Below are positions 19,767 to 29,351 of a DNA stretch of 64,000 nt, one piece after another (the first letter of the stretch is position 1; each line of letters starts with the position of its first letter). The translations under genes and the position numbers were made by a program. The stretch comes from Actinobacillus sp. GY-402 (GTDB taxonomy: Bacteria; Pseudomonadota; Gammaproteobacteria; Enterobacterales; Pasteurellaceae), in NCBI RefSeq assembly GCF_014843355.1, contig NZ_CP062137.1, positions 620,001-684,000 of the forward strand. The letters run 5' to 3'. The notes under the pieces were generated by a model, which had not been told where the DNA came from, ran no database searches, and worked only from the letters and a program-made list of their open reading frames with translations.

Positions 19767-21163
19767 TATTGGTTCTCCGTTTTCGGTAAGTAATTTTCCG
19801 GATTATCACGGAACAGATTCAAATTTTTCTCGCTGGTGAAGAAATAGGTTTTGTTATCGAGATTATATTTAAATTCCGTTTTCGTGTTCGTCAGTTTTTC
19901 ACCGTTTACCGGATCCGTCACTTGAATTTCAATTACGGTGGAGAATAAATTCAACCCGGCTTCCAATGAAGTGCGGTCGATAATGACGTCGTTTTTGTCC
20001 TGTTTCCAGTCGTCAATCGGTACCGGATTGCACCCGCCCGGTTTGCCGATGGAAGGAATAAACATCCGCACGCCGCAACCTACGCATTCCACCTGTCCGT
20101 CGTGCATAACGTAGCCTTGGTCGCCGCACAGCAGGCAGGCGTCAAATACGGCGGCGAGGCTTAAACCGTCCGGTTTACGGTTAATAATAAAGAAACGGAC
20201 CGCTTTGCCGTCGTCCGCCACCCACATGAATCGGTGCAACTGACCGTCTTTCACCTGTTGAACGGGAATGCGGATTTGATCGTCGGCATTTAATTTCACC
20301 GGAATAGATTCGGATAACTGCGGTGGTCGAGACGCGACTTTGTCCCAATAAAGCTGGCCGCTTAACATGATAATCAGGCAGAACGCTCCCCACCGGATGG
20401 TGCGGGAGGAATGCCGCGCCAATGCCATTTTTTTACGTTTTTCGATAGCCTGGGATTCCGCTTTTACCCGCATCAGGCGCGGCAGATGAATTTTTACGGC
20501 AAACAGAATCAGGCTGACGGCTAACAACGTGACGACGGCATAATTAAGATAATTGGTGATTTTACCGGTTTTTGCCACGAAACTGAGGCGTGCCTTGGTG
20601 AGTTCGATGACCTGCAATTTCATGAGGCTGAGCAAAATTTCGCCCGCAAGCGGAATAATCACAAGCAGCGCGATTAGCGCCATGAATACCGCGTAAAGTG
20701 CGGTCAGTTTTTGCTCAGTTTTTGTTTGCCGGATAAGAAAAAATAACCAGGCGGCCAAAAAAGCACAAAAAATCACGCCGAAAACGACCGCACTTATATT
20801 CAGAATAAAATCCGTATTAATCACATCGGTGCCGGTGATGGCGGAAATATTCGGATTTCGCGCCCATTGAAGACTTGCCAGCGTGATGAGCAGGACGTGC
20901 CAGAATGCGAGCAGCCGTTGAGAACGGAAAAAACAGCTGAGGATAAAAAGCAAAACGGCACCGATAATCGTGCTGTTCAAACTTAAGTTAATTATTTGGG
21001 TGACCGGTAAATAGGGTGCGAGAAGTATTCCTAAGGCGAAACCTATCAGCGTTAGGCGGGTGAGCAATTTAATCTTTGGCTTCTCAAATGCGGACCAACC
21101 GCAACTGAGCAATAACGCGATCGGCAATAAAATTTGGAGCAGCGAAGTAAAAAAATACGTCAT
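19766..21163 (-). CDS. DUF2318 membrane protein with Cys-rich domain (iron-uptake operon)
   Basis: 465-residue polytopic membrane protein with about eight hydrophobic segments, then a periplasmic domain containing CLLCGDQGY, ECVGCGVRM and a further GGCNP cysteine, the DUF2318 pattern thought to bind metal. A C-terminal DKTYFFTSEKNLNLF segment resembles YHS-type metal-binding motifs. It stands between P19 and the permeases, as in the Campylobacter and E. coli F11 iron loci. A role in receiving or reducing iron from P19 is inferred. Two uptake sequences lie within it. Confidence 0.85.
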   Translation of the reverse strand: MTYFFTSLLQILLPIALLLSCGWSAFEKPKIKLLTRLTLIGFALGILLAPYLPVTQIINLSLNSTIIGAVLLFILSCFFRSQRLLAFWHVLLITLASLQWARNPNISAITGTDVINTDFILNISAVVFGVIFCAFLAAWLFFLIRQTKTEQKLTALYAVFMALIALLVIIPLAGEILLSLMKLQVIELTKARLSFVAKTGKITNYLNYAVVTLLAVSLILFAVKIHLPRLMRVKAESQAIEKRKKMALARHSSRTIRWGAFCLIIMLSGQLYWDKVASRPPQLSESIPVKLNADDQIRIPVQQVKDGQLHRFMWVADDGKAVRFFIINRKPDGLSLAAVFDACLLCGDQGYVMHDGQVECVGCGVRMFIPSIGKPGGCNPVPIDDWKQDKNDVIIDRTSLEAGLNLFSTVIEIQVTDPVNGEKLTNTKTEFKYNLDNKTYFFTSEKNLNLFRDNPENYLPKTENQ

Positions 21164-21236
21164 AATGCAGTAAACCGGAATAAATTAAGATGAACGACGA
21201 GAATAGAAAGTCAGGCGGGCAATCCCCGCCTGAAAA

Positions 21237-21761
21237 TTATTTTTTGTCTAAGCCGGCAAATTTGAATTCATAATTGACGTCAAACGGTTTCCACCAGCGA
21301 CCGACACCGGTGTCGTCGTCGGTATGGCGATGCATCCCGGCTTTTGACGGCGGCTCAATATGATAGGTTAATTTGTAGTTCCCCGCGCCCATCATTTTAA
21401 TGTTTGCGCCGTAGTGCGGACCATCGCTTGCCACCATCGGCATAAACGAACCTTCCTGTTTTTCATTGGTGTCGGTATTAACCAACGTATAGCTGATCGT
21501 CAGATACGGCATCCATTCGCCGTCGCCGAAACCGTTTTTATTCCCTTTGGTGGCGTGAATGTCCGCTTCCAAATGGATATCGGATTTCGCAGCCGGTAAG
21601 CCCATGCCGCGCGGTTCCATGTCGATAGGTTGCAGGTAAACCGCCGCAATTTCCATTTCATTGATCGTTTGCGCTTCGCCAATCGGATATTCCTTGAATG
21701 CGTGAGCGCTTGTTGCAGCAAGCATACCGGCAAGTGTGGCCGTTAAGAGTGTTTTTTTCAT
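21237..21761 (-). CDS. P19-family periplasmic iron/copper-binding protein
   Basis: Secreted 174-residue protein related to Campylobacter P19, Treponema Tp34 and E. coli FetP, dimeric proteins that bind copper and iron and feed the FTR1 permease. It has a signal peptide (AHA-F near residue 22) and Met/His-rich metal sites in PIDMEPRGMG, GPHYG and MHRHTDDDTG. The open frame begins at 21821, but the ATG at 21761 starts a typical signal peptide. It lies 93 bases after the FTR1 gene. Confidence 0.92.
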   Translation of the reverse strand: MKKTLLTATLAGMLAATSAHAFKEYPIGEAQTINEMEIAAVYLQPIDMEPRGMGLPAAKSDIHLEADIHATKGNKNGFGDGEWMPYLTISYTLVNTDTNEKQEGSFMPMVASDGPHYGANIKMMGAGNYKLTYHIEPPSKAGMHRHTDDDTGVGRWWKPFDVNYEFKFAGLDKK

Positions 21762-21854
21762 GTCGTTTTTTCCTGTGTTGTGGTTAATTTTCGTCGTAAA
21801 GCAAACCCAGCGAACCTGCAAGCCGAAACTGCGTGAAAAGTGCGGTCGATTTTT

Positions 21855-23768
21855 TCATTGTTTTTTTTCATTTTCAGTATTTTTGCTCACCTGGGTTTTC
21901 ATATAAAACAGAGCAAAAACGGCGGCCAGAATCAATAAGCCTTGCGGAATCAGGGTTTCCACGTAAGGATAAATGCCTAGCCAGGTAATTTCCGGCACGT
22001 GATTGACTAAGGTCGGTTCAAACAGTTTTCCTTCGATCAATTCCAATACGCTTTTGCCGGCAAATACGAATGCCATCAGATACATAAATCCGCCGGTGAA
22101 CATGAAGAACGGTTTAAGCGGCAATTTCACCACGCTGTAACGCATAATCAGGTAACAAACGGCAAGAATCACCACGCCGACGGCGAAACCGGCAAAAAGA
22201 TAGAAATAACTGACCGCACTTTGTGCATCGCTGGCCAGGGCGTAATAAAACAGGACGGTTTCGGCGCCTTCGCGGTAAACTGCTAAGAAGCTGGTCAGCC
22301 ATAATCCGATAAGCGATCCTGTGGTTAATGCGGTGCTGAGCTTACCTTCCAGATAACGCTTCCAGTTTTGCGCTTCCACTTTGGAAAGCAGCCAGTAACT
22401 CATGCCGAACAGCATAAATACCGCAATAATCATGGTGAAACCTTCAAGTAATTCCCGGTTCTGACCGGAGTTCTCGAAGATCATTTGGAATAAATACGCC
22501 GTGACTACGCTTGCCGCCAGCGCAACATAAACGGAGTTGCGGATGGTCGGCAATTTGTCCTGATGATTGTTTTTCACCAAATACGCCACGATCGCCGCCA
22601 CAATTAACAAAGCCTCCAATCCTTCACGGGTGATAATCAGCAAACTGTACAGGAACATTGTCCAGTCGCTTTGATTTTCGCCTTGTAATGTGGCGACCGC
22701 GCTGGCAAGATCCCGGCTTAAACCATCGGCTTGAGCCTGTAATTTTTCCGCGTTTTCATTGGCTTTCATCAGACTGACCATGCGAGTGAAATAGGCTTCC
22801 AATTGGGTTTTAAAATTGCTGTCGCGGGAACCGATTTTATTTTCCATGCCCGTTGCTTCGAACACGTCAAAATAGGTATCTTGCACGGAAAGAATGGCTT
22901 TTTTGGCGTCGCCGTCCTGATAGATTTGAATCGCCTGACGAATTCGATTATTGATTTCGGCGGTGACTTTTGACCAATCCTGAGAATCTTGCTGATTTTC
23001 CGTCGCACTTTGTTCAGAAGGCTGCTTCTGGCTATCGCGGGTTGTTGGCAGATTCGGCAGTTGTTCTTCAATGGTTTGCAGCAACTGCGTGCTTTGATAG
23101 CCCAAAGCATTGATTTGGTCCGGCTGTTCGCTCAGGCGGATTAAATCGTAGAATTGTTGGTTAATCTCGGCGGAAAGGTTGGCGCCGCGATTATGCCGGA
23201 TAGACATTTCCATTTCGGAATTTTTGAAACCGTCATATTGCGCTTGCTGAATGAATTTTTTGGCATCGCCGAATTTATTTTGCTGATAGGCTTCAATGGC
23301 TTGAGCCAGTAAATCGTCAATGGTTTTGAAGCTTTGTTGCCAGTAAGGCAGAATGTCCTGATTGTCGTAAGCGCCGTGTTGTGCTTCGGCGTTCAACCGA
23401 TGGCCTTCCGCCAGCGAAGGCAAAACCGCGTCCAGTTCGCTTTTTAGCCAGTCGATGCGCGCTTGAATTTCCGCCTGCGGTTTGTTATCGCCGATCATTT
23501 TGCGTATTTCGCCAAAAGCGGTTTCCATTTGGTAACTTTTTTGTGCGGAAAAGTTAATTCGAATCGGTCCTTCTAAGTTTTCAAACACTTCAAAATAAGC
23601 GGATTGCACTTCGGTTTTGGCTTCGTCAGCCTGATTTTGCTGATAGAGTTGTGCCGTTTTATCCAGGCGTGATTTTATGTCGTCCGCCCAGGCTTGATAG
23701 TCCGCTGCAAAAATCGGATGAGCGAAAAGCGAGCAGAATAATATGAAAATAAATCGAAGATAACGCAT
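21855..23768 (-). CDS. FTR1-family iron permease with periplasmic N-terminal domain
   Basis: First gene of the operon; 637 residues. After a signal peptide come two related helical periplasmic repeats (about 25-125 and 260-360; SAYFEVFE and DTYFDVFE mark them). A seven-helix FTR1 domain then carries the two iron-permease motifs REGLE (381-385) and REGAE (499-503). This is the FetM/cFtr1 arrangement that partners P19. It would move oxidised or chelated iron across the inner membrane. Confidence 0.93.
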   Translation of the reverse strand: MRYLRFIFILFCSLFAHPIFAADYQAWADDIKSRLDKTAQLYQQNQADEAKTEVQSAYFEVFENLEGPIRINFSAQKSYQMETAFGEIRKMIGDNKPQAEIQARIDWLKSELDAVLPSLAEGHRLNAEAQHGAYDNQDILPYWQQSFKTIDDLLAQAIEAYQQNKFGDAKKFIQQAQYDGFKNSEMEMSIRHNRGANLSAEINQQFYDLIRLSEQPDQINALGYQSTQLLQTIEEQLPNLPTTRDSQKQPSEQSATENQQDSQDWSKVTAEINNRIRQAIQIYQDGDAKKAILSVQDTYFDVFEATGMENKIGSRDSNFKTQLEAYFTRMVSLMKANENAEKLQAQADGLSRDLASAVATLQGENQSDWTMFLYSLLIITREGLEALLIVAAIVAYLVKNNHQDKLPTIRNSVYVALAASVVTAYLFQMIFENSGQNRELLEGFTMIIAVFMLFGMSYWLLSKVEAQNWKRYLEGKLSTALTTGSLIGLWLTSFLAVYREGAETVLFYYALASDAQSAVSYFYLFAGFAVGVVILAVCYLIMRYSVVKLPLKPFFMFTGGFMYLMAFVFAGKSVLELIEGKLFEPTLVNHVPEITWLGIYPYVETLIPQGLLILAAVFALFYMKTQVSKNTENEKKQ

Positions 23769-23780
23769 AAATGTAAATAA

Positions 23781-23795
23781 AATTGATTCTCAATT
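23781..23795. promoter_or_regulatory. Candidate Fur box of iron-uptake operon
   Basis: The perfect inverted repeat AATTGA-TTC-TCAATT lies 13 bases upstream of the FTR1 start codon. Its core, GAGAATC on the minus strand, resembles the centre of the Fur consensus (GATAATC), with about 10 of 13 central positions matching. Function is inferred from fit and gene content. Confidence 0.5.
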
Positions 23796-23919
23796 GATTG
23801 TTGATTATGAAATTTTAATCTTTACATTTCAAGCGTAAATTTAAAAAAATATGACATAGCTCAAATTTTTCCTGAAAGAATTATGAATTTATGTGCGGTA
23901 CGTCACAAAATTAAAGATT

Positions 23920-23953
23920 GGTATTTGCAAATAATCGGGAAAATCCGTATTCT
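23920..23953 (+). promoter_or_regulatory. Promoter of candidate small RNA with overlapping palindrome
   Basis: TTGCAA (23925-23930) and TATTCT (23948-23953) are spaced by exactly 17 bases. The palindrome TATTTGCAAATA (about 23922-23933) covers the -35, so a dimeric repressor bound there would block the promoter. No open reading frame follows. Confidence 0.6.
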
Positions 23954-23959
23954 CGACGC

Positions 23960-24043
23960 ATAAAAAAACAGAGCTATAAAAACTAAATAGTCATCTTATT
24001 ATTTGCTTTCCGAGTAGAGCCTTGATCCAAGGCTCTTTTTTTT
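23960..24043 (+). ncRNA. Candidate intergenic small RNA
   Basis: A free-standing promoter is followed about 60 bases later by a strong terminator, with no coding frame between, which predicts a transcript of about 84 nucleotides. It is divergent from the iron-uptake operon and convergent with pta. The body is A/U-rich and unstructured (ACAGAGCUAUAAAAACUAAA), with a CUUUCCG stretch before the terminator stem and a long U tail, as in Hfq-binding small RNAs. It does not contain the RyhB core. Iron regulation is suggested only by position. Confidence 0.55.
24017..24043 (+). terminator. Rho-independent terminator of the small RNA
   Basis: GAGCCTT (24017-24023) and AAGGCTC (24029-24035) form a 7-base-pair stem with loop GATCC, followed by eight T residues. 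Confidence 0.85.
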
Positions 24044-24082
24044 CGTTTGTCGTTTGGCGGGGGCGAAAAACATCAAAAAAAT

Positions 24083-24123
24083 CGACCGCACTTTGAAGCG
24101 GTTTGACTTCGAAAGTGCGGTCG
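24083..24123 (-). terminator. pta terminator (inverted uptake-sequence pair)
   Basis: CGACCGCACTTT and AAAGTGCGGTCG form a 12-base-pair stem 21 bases beyond the pta stop. On the minus strand a T-run follows. Confidence 0.8.
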
Positions 24124-24143
24124 GATTTTTGCAAGTTTTTTGA

Positions 24144-26285
24144 TTAAGCCTGCGTTGCCTGAATGGCGGTTAAGGCGATAGTGTAAACGATGTCGTCCAC
24201 TAACGCGCCGCGAGACAAGTCGTTCACCGGTTTGCGCATGCCTTGCAGCATAGGCCCGATGGAAACCAGATCCGCAGAACGTTGTACCGCTTTATAAGTG
24301 GTGTTACCGGTATTCAAATCCGGGAACACGAATACCGTCGCTTTACCGGCTACCGGAGAGTTAGGCGCTTTGGATTTTGCCACATCCGCCATGACGGCGG
24401 CGTCGTATTGTAACGGACCGTCAATCAGTAAGTCAGGACGTTTTTCCTGCGCGATACGGGTCGCTTCTTTCACTTTTTCAACATCCGCGCCGGCGCCTGA
24501 AGTCCCGGTTGAGTAAGAGATCATGGCCACTTTCGGATCGATACCGAAGGCTTTGGCGGAATCGGCAGACTGAATGGCGATTTCCGCTAACTGTTCCGCC
24601 GTCGGATCCGGATTTACCGCACAGTCGCCGTATACCAACACTTGATCCGGTAATAACATGAAGAAAATTGAAGAAACGATAGAGCTGCCCGGTGCGGTTT
24701 TGATGATTTGCATCGGTGGGCGAATGGTGTTTGCCGTGGTATGTACGGCGCCTGACACTAAGCCGTCCACTTCGTCGGCTTCCAGCATCATGGTGCCTAA
24801 TACTACGTTATCTTCCAATTGTTCGCGTGCCGCTTCTTCGGTCATGCCTTTCGCTTTACGCAATTCCACCAAACGCGCCACATAGTTTTCACGCACGCTT
24901 GCCGGATCGATAATGGTAATGCCTTTATTTAAGCTTACGCCTTGCGCCGAAGCGACGCGTTTTACGTCTTCCGGATTGGCTAACAATACGCAGTCCGCAA
25001 TACCGCGTTCGGCGCAAAGTGCCGCCGCTTTAATGGTACGCGGTTCGTCGCCTTCAGGTAAGACGATACGTTTTTTCGCCGCACGAGCTAATTCGGTTAA
25101 TTGATAGCGGAAAGCCGGCGGCGATAAACGGCGCACGCGAGCGGAAGTGCCGGCGATTTGATGGATGAATTCCGCATCGAATTGTCGGCTGGTGTATTCT
25201 TTGATATTTTCGATACGGATTTTGTCGTCCACCGGCACTTCAAGATTGAAGCTTTGCAAACTTAATGCGGTTTGCCATGTGTTACCTTCGATACGGAAAA
25301 TAGGTAAGCCGGTGGTTTCAAAAGCGCGTTGACATAATTTATTGATTTCGTTATCAATTTTGTAGCCACCGGTTAATAAAATACCGCCCAATTCAATACC
25401 GTTGGTCACCGCTAATGCGGCTGCCGCCAATACGTCGGCACGGTCGGCGGAGGTGACTAATAAGTCGCCCGCATGGAAATGTTCTACCATGTGATGCAGA
25501 GAACGGGCACAGAATGTAATGCCGCGGAGACGACGGGTTTTCATTTCTCCTTCATTAAGGATAGTGGCACCTAAGTGTTTTACTAAATCGATCACGCGGG
25601 TCGCCACCAAATCGGCGGACCACGGAATACAGGCCAGTACTTTAATCGGGCTTTTTTCGAACAGTTTAAACACTTCATTCGAATTGTTATGGCTGTGTTG
25701 GAACGAATCGAAAATTTCGGTTAAATCAGGACGGGTACGACCGGATTCGTCAACCGGTGCGTTGAATTTATTGATTACCACGCCTAATAAGTTCGGATTG
25801 TTTTTGCCGCCGAACAATGAAGCGGAAGCTTCCACGCGTTCTTTTAATTGAGCCGGTGTTTCCGTGCTTGGCGCCGCCACTAAAATAATTTCCGCATCAA
25901 GTGCCTGGGCGATTTCGTAGTTAATGCTATTGGCATAGCTGTGTTTGCGGTTAGGGATTAAACCTTCAACAATAATGATTTCGTTATTTTTGCTTAATTC
26001 CTGATGTGCCGCAACGATGGTTTCCAGCAAGACATCTGTTTGATTTTGACCGATCAGATTTTCCGCCACACTTAACATAATCGGTTCGGCCGTTTCAAGT
26101 TGTGTGCTGGTACGAACGATTGAGGTCGTGCGGTCGATTTTGTCCTCACCCGTACTTGGTTGGGAAATCGGTTTCATAAAACCGATTTTTGCGCCTTTTT
26201 GTTCAAGCGCGCGGATTAATCCGAGACTGACACTGGTTAAGCCAACGCCACCGCTGATAGGGATAAGAATGAATGTACGTGACAT
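24144..26285 (-). CDS. pta: Phosphate acetyltransferase Pta (long form)
   Basis: Converts acetyl-CoA and phosphate to acetyl phosphate, feeding acetate kinase for ATP. The 713-residue long form has an N-terminal P-loop-like domain (about 1-220, beginning [14 protein letters not shown]), a DRTGG domain (about 222-330) and the catalytic PTA domain (about 390-713, with SYSTGTSG and the GPLQYDAA stretch). It is downstream of ackA on the same strand, separated by a hairpin. It is central to mixed-acid fermentation. Confidence 0.97.
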   Translation of the reverse strand: MSRTFILIPISGGVGLTSVSLGLIRALEQKGAKIGFMKPISQPSTGEDKIDRTTSIVRTSTQLETAEPIMLSVAENLIGQNQTDVLLETIVAAHQELSKNNEIIIVEGLIPNRKHSYANSINYEIAQALDAEIILVAAPSTETPAQLKERVEASASLFGGKNNPNLLGVVINKFNAPVDESGRTRPDLTEIFDSFQHSHNNSNEVFKLFEKSPIKVLACIPWSADLVATRVIDLVKHLGATILNEGEMKTRRLRGITFCARSLHHMVEHFHAGDLLVTSADRADVLAAAALAVTNGIELGGILLTGGYKIDNEINKLCQRAFETTGLPIFRIEGNTWQTALSLQSFNLEVPVDDKIRIENIKEYTSRQFDAEFIHQIAGTSARVRRLSPPAFRYQLTELARAAKKRIVLPEGDEPRTIKAAALCAERGIADCVLLANPEDVKRVASAQGVSLNKGITIIDPASVRENYVARLVELRKAKGMTEEAAREQLEDNVVLGTMMLEADEVDGLVSGAVHTTANTIRPPMQIIKTAPGSSIVSSIFFMLLPDQVLVYGDCAVNPDPTAEQLAEIAIQSADSAKAFGIDPKVAMISYSTGTSGAGADVEKVKEATRIAQEKRPDLLIDGPLQYDAAVMADVAKSKAPNSPVAGKATVFVFPDLNTGNTTYKAVQRSADLVSIGPMLQGMRKPVNDLSRGALVDDIVYTIALTAIQATQA

Positions 26286-26306
26286 AAGATTTCCTTAATA
26301 AAAGCG

Positions 26307-26331
26307 AAACTGCCGAGCGAGTCGGCAGTTT
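26307..26331 (-). repeat. Intercistronic hairpin between ackA and pta
   Basis: AAACTGCCGA and TCGGCAGTTT form a perfect 10-base-pair stem with a 5-base loop in the 58-base gap. On the coding strand only a short CGCTTTTA follows, so it is more likely an attenuator or mRNA-stability element than a full terminator. Confidence 0.7.
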
Positions 26332-26343
26332 ATTATTTACACA

Positions 26344-27558
26344 TTAGAAACAAAGACGAGCGGTATCTTGCGCGATAACCAATTCTTCATTTGTCGGGAT
26401 CACCATTGCGATTGGCGTATTGTCTGCGGTGATAATACCTTCGTTACCGAAACGGGCAGCCAGATTTTTGTCGTGATCTAATTGATAACCGAATAATTTC
26501 AAGTGATTCAAGGTGATTTCACGCACATGAGCGGAGTTTTCACCGATACCGCCGGTAAATACGATGGCGTCTAAACGTTCACCGATTACCGCCATATAAG
26601 AACCGATGTATTTTGCTAAACGATAGCAGTAAACGTCCATTGCGCGTCTTGCGGGTACGCGTAATGATTCGTCTTCGCTGTCATAGTTGTCTTCCGCAAA
26701 ACGGCAGTCGCTGGTGACTTCCGTTAAACCTAAAATACCGGATTTTTTGGTTAAAGTCGTGTTGATTTCTTCCACTGACATACCCAATGTATCATGCATA
26801 TAGAACATAATTGCCGGATCGATATCACCGCAGCGGGTACCCATTACAATACCTTCCAACGGCGTTAAACCCATTGAAGTGTCAATACATTGACCGTGAC
26901 GAATTGCGGAAACGGAACCGCCGTTACCCAAGTGACAGGTAATCACGTTCACTTTATCTTCCGCTACGCCCAAACGTTTTGCCGCTTCGCGACTGACAAA
27001 ATAGTGGCTGGTACCGTGTGCGCCGTAACGACGAACGCCGTGTTCTTTATATAAAGAATAAGGAAGGGCGTATAAGAACGCTTCTTCAGGCATAGTTTGA
27101 TGGAACGCCGTATCGAAAACCACCACGTTTTTTTCTTTTAAGTGCGGGAAAATTTTGAAGGCTTCTTTAATGCCGATTAAGTGAGCAGGATTATGTAACG
27201 GTGCGAATTGAATGGCATCTTCGATACCTTTCACCACTTCATCCGTTACGATAACGGAAGAGGTAAATTTCTCACCGCCGTGAACGATGCGGTGACCGAT
27301 TGCTACGATACTTTCCTGAAGAGACGGATCTAACGGGAAGATATTTTTAACGATAAAGTTTAACGCTTCACTGTGTGCGGCGCCTGCTCCTAAATCCGCA
27401 TTGCCTTTTTCACCGTGCAATTTCCATTTGATACGCGCTTCCGGAAGATAGAACGCTTCGGCTAAACCTGATAATTTTTCCTCGCCGGATACGGGATCTA
27501 AGATAGCAAATTTGAGAGATGAGCTACCACAGTTAAGAATTAAAACTAATTTTGACAT
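26344..27558 (-). CDS. ackA: Acetate kinase AckA
   Basis: Makes ATP and acetate from acetyl phosphate. The 404 residues carry the family signatures [12 protein letters not shown] (about 7-18), [10 protein letters not shown] (about 91), [22 protein letters not shown] (about 205) and FTGGIGENS (about 334). First gene of an ackA-pta operon. The stretch 24114-28396, which includes both genes, contains no exact Haemophilus-type uptake sequence. Confidence 0.98.
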   Translation of the reverse strand: MSKLVLILNCGSSSLKFAILDPVSGEEKLSGLAEAFYLPEARIKWKLHGEKGNADLGAGAAHSEALNFIVKNIFPLDPSLQESIVAIGHRIVHGGEKFTSSVIVTDEVVKGIEDAIQFAPLHNPAHLIGIKEAFKIFPHLKEKNVVVFDTAFHQTMPEEAFLYALPYSLYKEHGVRRYGAHGTSHYFVSREAAKRLGVAEDKVNVITCHLGNGGSVSAIRHGQCIDTSMGLTPLEGIVMGTRCGDIDPAIMFYMHDTLGMSVEEINTTLTKKSGILGLTEVTSDCRFAEDNYDSEDESLRVPARRAMDVYCYRLAKYIGSYMAVIGERLDAIVFTGGIGENSAHVREITLNHLKLFGYQLDHDKNLAARFGNEGIITADNTPIAMVIPTNEELVIAQDTARLCF

Positions 27559-27635
27559 AAATTAACCTATCTTGTGGGTTGGAGTGGAATAGTTCACTAA
27601 ATAACCAGCGAACGACTAAAAGTCATAACGCCTAT

Positions 27636-27663
27636 AGAATACACTTTTCGCGCTATAAAATAA
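27636..27663 (-). promoter_or_regulatory. Likely ackA promoter in the 326-base gap 27559-27884
   Basis: On the minus strand TTATTT (27663-27658) and TATTCT (27641-27636) are separated by 16 bases, giving a leader of about 70 bases. The rest of the gap is AT-rich and contains a variant uptake sequence (AAAGTGCGGGCG near 27787). No FNR or CRP palindrome good enough to call was seen. Confidence 0.4.
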
Positions 27664-27884
27664 ATTGCCGGGCGAAGAAAAAACACGATCTTTGTCAAAA
27701 AAGTTGAAGATTTCAATATTTTTGATAAAGACGAAAATCCTTTGACGGATACAAATTTGAATGCCGAGAATCCCATCCGGCGTTTAAAGTGCGGGCGAAT
27801 TTTTCACTGTTTTTTGCGCGATAATCGCGTGTATTTTTATATTCAATATCATTCGAATAGACCGCTTAGACGGCAATTTTATAT

Positions 27885-28742
27885 CTATTTTTCACTCGGC
27901 GCATTGCCAAAATATCGCTTAAATTCCCGGCTGAACTGGCTCGGGCTTTCGTAGCCGACCTGAAAAGCGGCAGTGGAAACGGGTAAGTTTTCCTGGCAAA
28001 TTAATCGCTTGGCTTCCATCAGACGGAGCGATTTTTGGTATTGTAACGGTGAAAGCGTGGTGTGTTTTTTGAAATGGTCATGAAAGCCCGAAAGCGACAT
28101 GCCGCACAGCTTTGCAAGAGTGTTTACCTGCACGGTTTCACGAAAATGGGTTTGCAAATATTGCGTCGCTTTCGCGATTTTTTGCGTGTTGGAATCAAAA
28201 CTGACCATTTGTTTAAGCTTGTCGCTTTGTTCGCCGGTGAGCAAACGATAGTAAATTTCCTGTTGGATAAGCGGTGCAAGAAAATCAATATCATTTGGAT
28301 TTTCGTGCAAGAGTAATAGACGTTCAAAAGCGTTTTCCAGTTTGCTGTCTAAATGCCAGCGTCCGAAAGCGGTTGAATTTTGCGGAACATTGGCGAAAAG
28401 TGCGGTCTGTTCCAGCAGAATTTTGTTGACCGTTTGCAAATCGATTTTCATAGACATCACCACAAACGGCTCTGCCGGCGTAGCTTTAGTAATTTTACCG
28501 CTCATCGGCACATTTACCGGGCAGAACATAAAATGCCGGTTATCGAACAGATAGCATTGCGCGCCCAGTTTCACTTCACGCGCGCCTTTAATCACAATAC
28601 AAATGCTCGGTTCCTGAATCACGTTTTCATATTGAAAGGGAAGATCGGAATGATGAATCACCAGCCCTTTTACTGGCGAATGATAGGTTTGATTGTGCGG
28701 AATTACATTGAGTAATCGCTTAAAATTTTGTTCTGAAATCAT
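27885..28742 (-). CDS. AraC-family transcriptional regulator
   Basis: 285-residue regulator with an AraC_N-type cupin sensor domain (about 25-180, with the PSICIVIKGAREVKLG region) and a C-terminal AraC double helix-turn-helix (about 195-285, with VNTLAKLCGMSLSGFHDHFK and the GYESPSQFSREFKRYFG signature). The frame opens at 28841, but MISEQNFKRL at 28742 begins the homologous part. It is divergent from the ferritin-like/aldolase/OsmC/GST genes and probably controls them. It contains a Haemophilus-type uptake sequence, unlike those genes. YqhC-like proteins are the closest type recalled. Confidence 0.88.
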   Translation of the reverse strand: MISEQNFKRLLNVIPHNQTYHSPVKGLVIHHSDLPFQYENVIQEPSICIVIKGAREVKLGAQCYLFDNRHFMFCPVNVPMSGKITKATPAEPFVVMSMKIDLQTVNKILLEQTALFANVPQNSTAFGRWHLDSKLENAFERLLLLHENPNDIDFLAPLIQQEIYYRLLTGEQSDKLKQMVSFDSNTQKIAKATQYLQTHFRETVQVNTLAKLCGMSLSGFHDHFKKHTTLSPLQYQKSLRLMEAKRLICQENLPVSTAAFQVGYESPSQFSREFKRYFGNAPSEK

Positions 28743-28864
28743 AATGTTTAGAGAAATAGGCAAGATATTTGCAGAAATGATATAGCGCATCATTTCAGAA
28801 ATCAATATACTAACAACCATTCCGATACGGAACAAAATCAATCAACCCAAAACAGGAGCTTATT

Positions 28865-29317
28865 ATGGCAAACTCAAAGCAAATTGAAATCTTAAAAAGT
28901 CTAGCAAAAGCGTGGTTTGGGAGTTCTCAACAACACAGCATTCACGCAGAAATTATCCGTCAGCAAGGCTTTCCTAAATTAGCCGACAAAATGCAGACGG
29001 AAGCGGAAGACGAATGGAAAGAAGCGCAACGTGTAAACGTTCGTTTAATTGAACTTGGTGGCACGCCTGTGGTGGCGATAGATGATTACCCTGTGATTGC
29101 CGACATTCGTGAGCAGTTAGAATATGATTACAATGAAGGCGTGAAAGGTATGGCGGAATTAAATGCCATGCTTGCTGAATTTGCCGATGACTATATTACT
29201 CGCCGTATGATTGAAGAATTTATTGTGGACGAGCAGGAACATACCAATTGGTTGGCGGAACACATCGGCTTAATCGAAAAAATCGGTTACCAGAATTATT
29301 TGATTCAACAAATGTAA
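28865..29317 (+). CDS. Ferritin-like-domain protein of the AraC-linked stress cluster
   Basis: 150-residue all-helical protein with a ferritin/bacterioferritin-like pattern of metal ligands: His and Glu in HAEIIRQQ near residue 27, EAEDEWKEA near residue 47, a long middle helix, and EEFIVDEQEHTNWL near residue 117, which supplies an ExxH motif. It is shorter and different from the two FtnA-type ferritins at 59758-60755. First gene of a set followed 34 bases later by the aldolase. Its precise role (iron storage, DNA protection or oxidase) cannot be told from sequence. Confidence 0.75.
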   Translation: MANSKQIEILKSLAKAWFGSSQQHSIHAEIIRQQGFPKLADKMQTEAEDEWKEAQRVNVRLIELGGTPVVAIDDYPVIADIREQLEYDYNEGVKGMAELNAMLAEFADDYITRRMIEEFIVDEQEHTNWLAEHIGLIEKIGYQNYLIQQM

Positions 29318-29351
29318 TTTCAACAAAATTTAAGAGAAAAAGGCAAGACCA

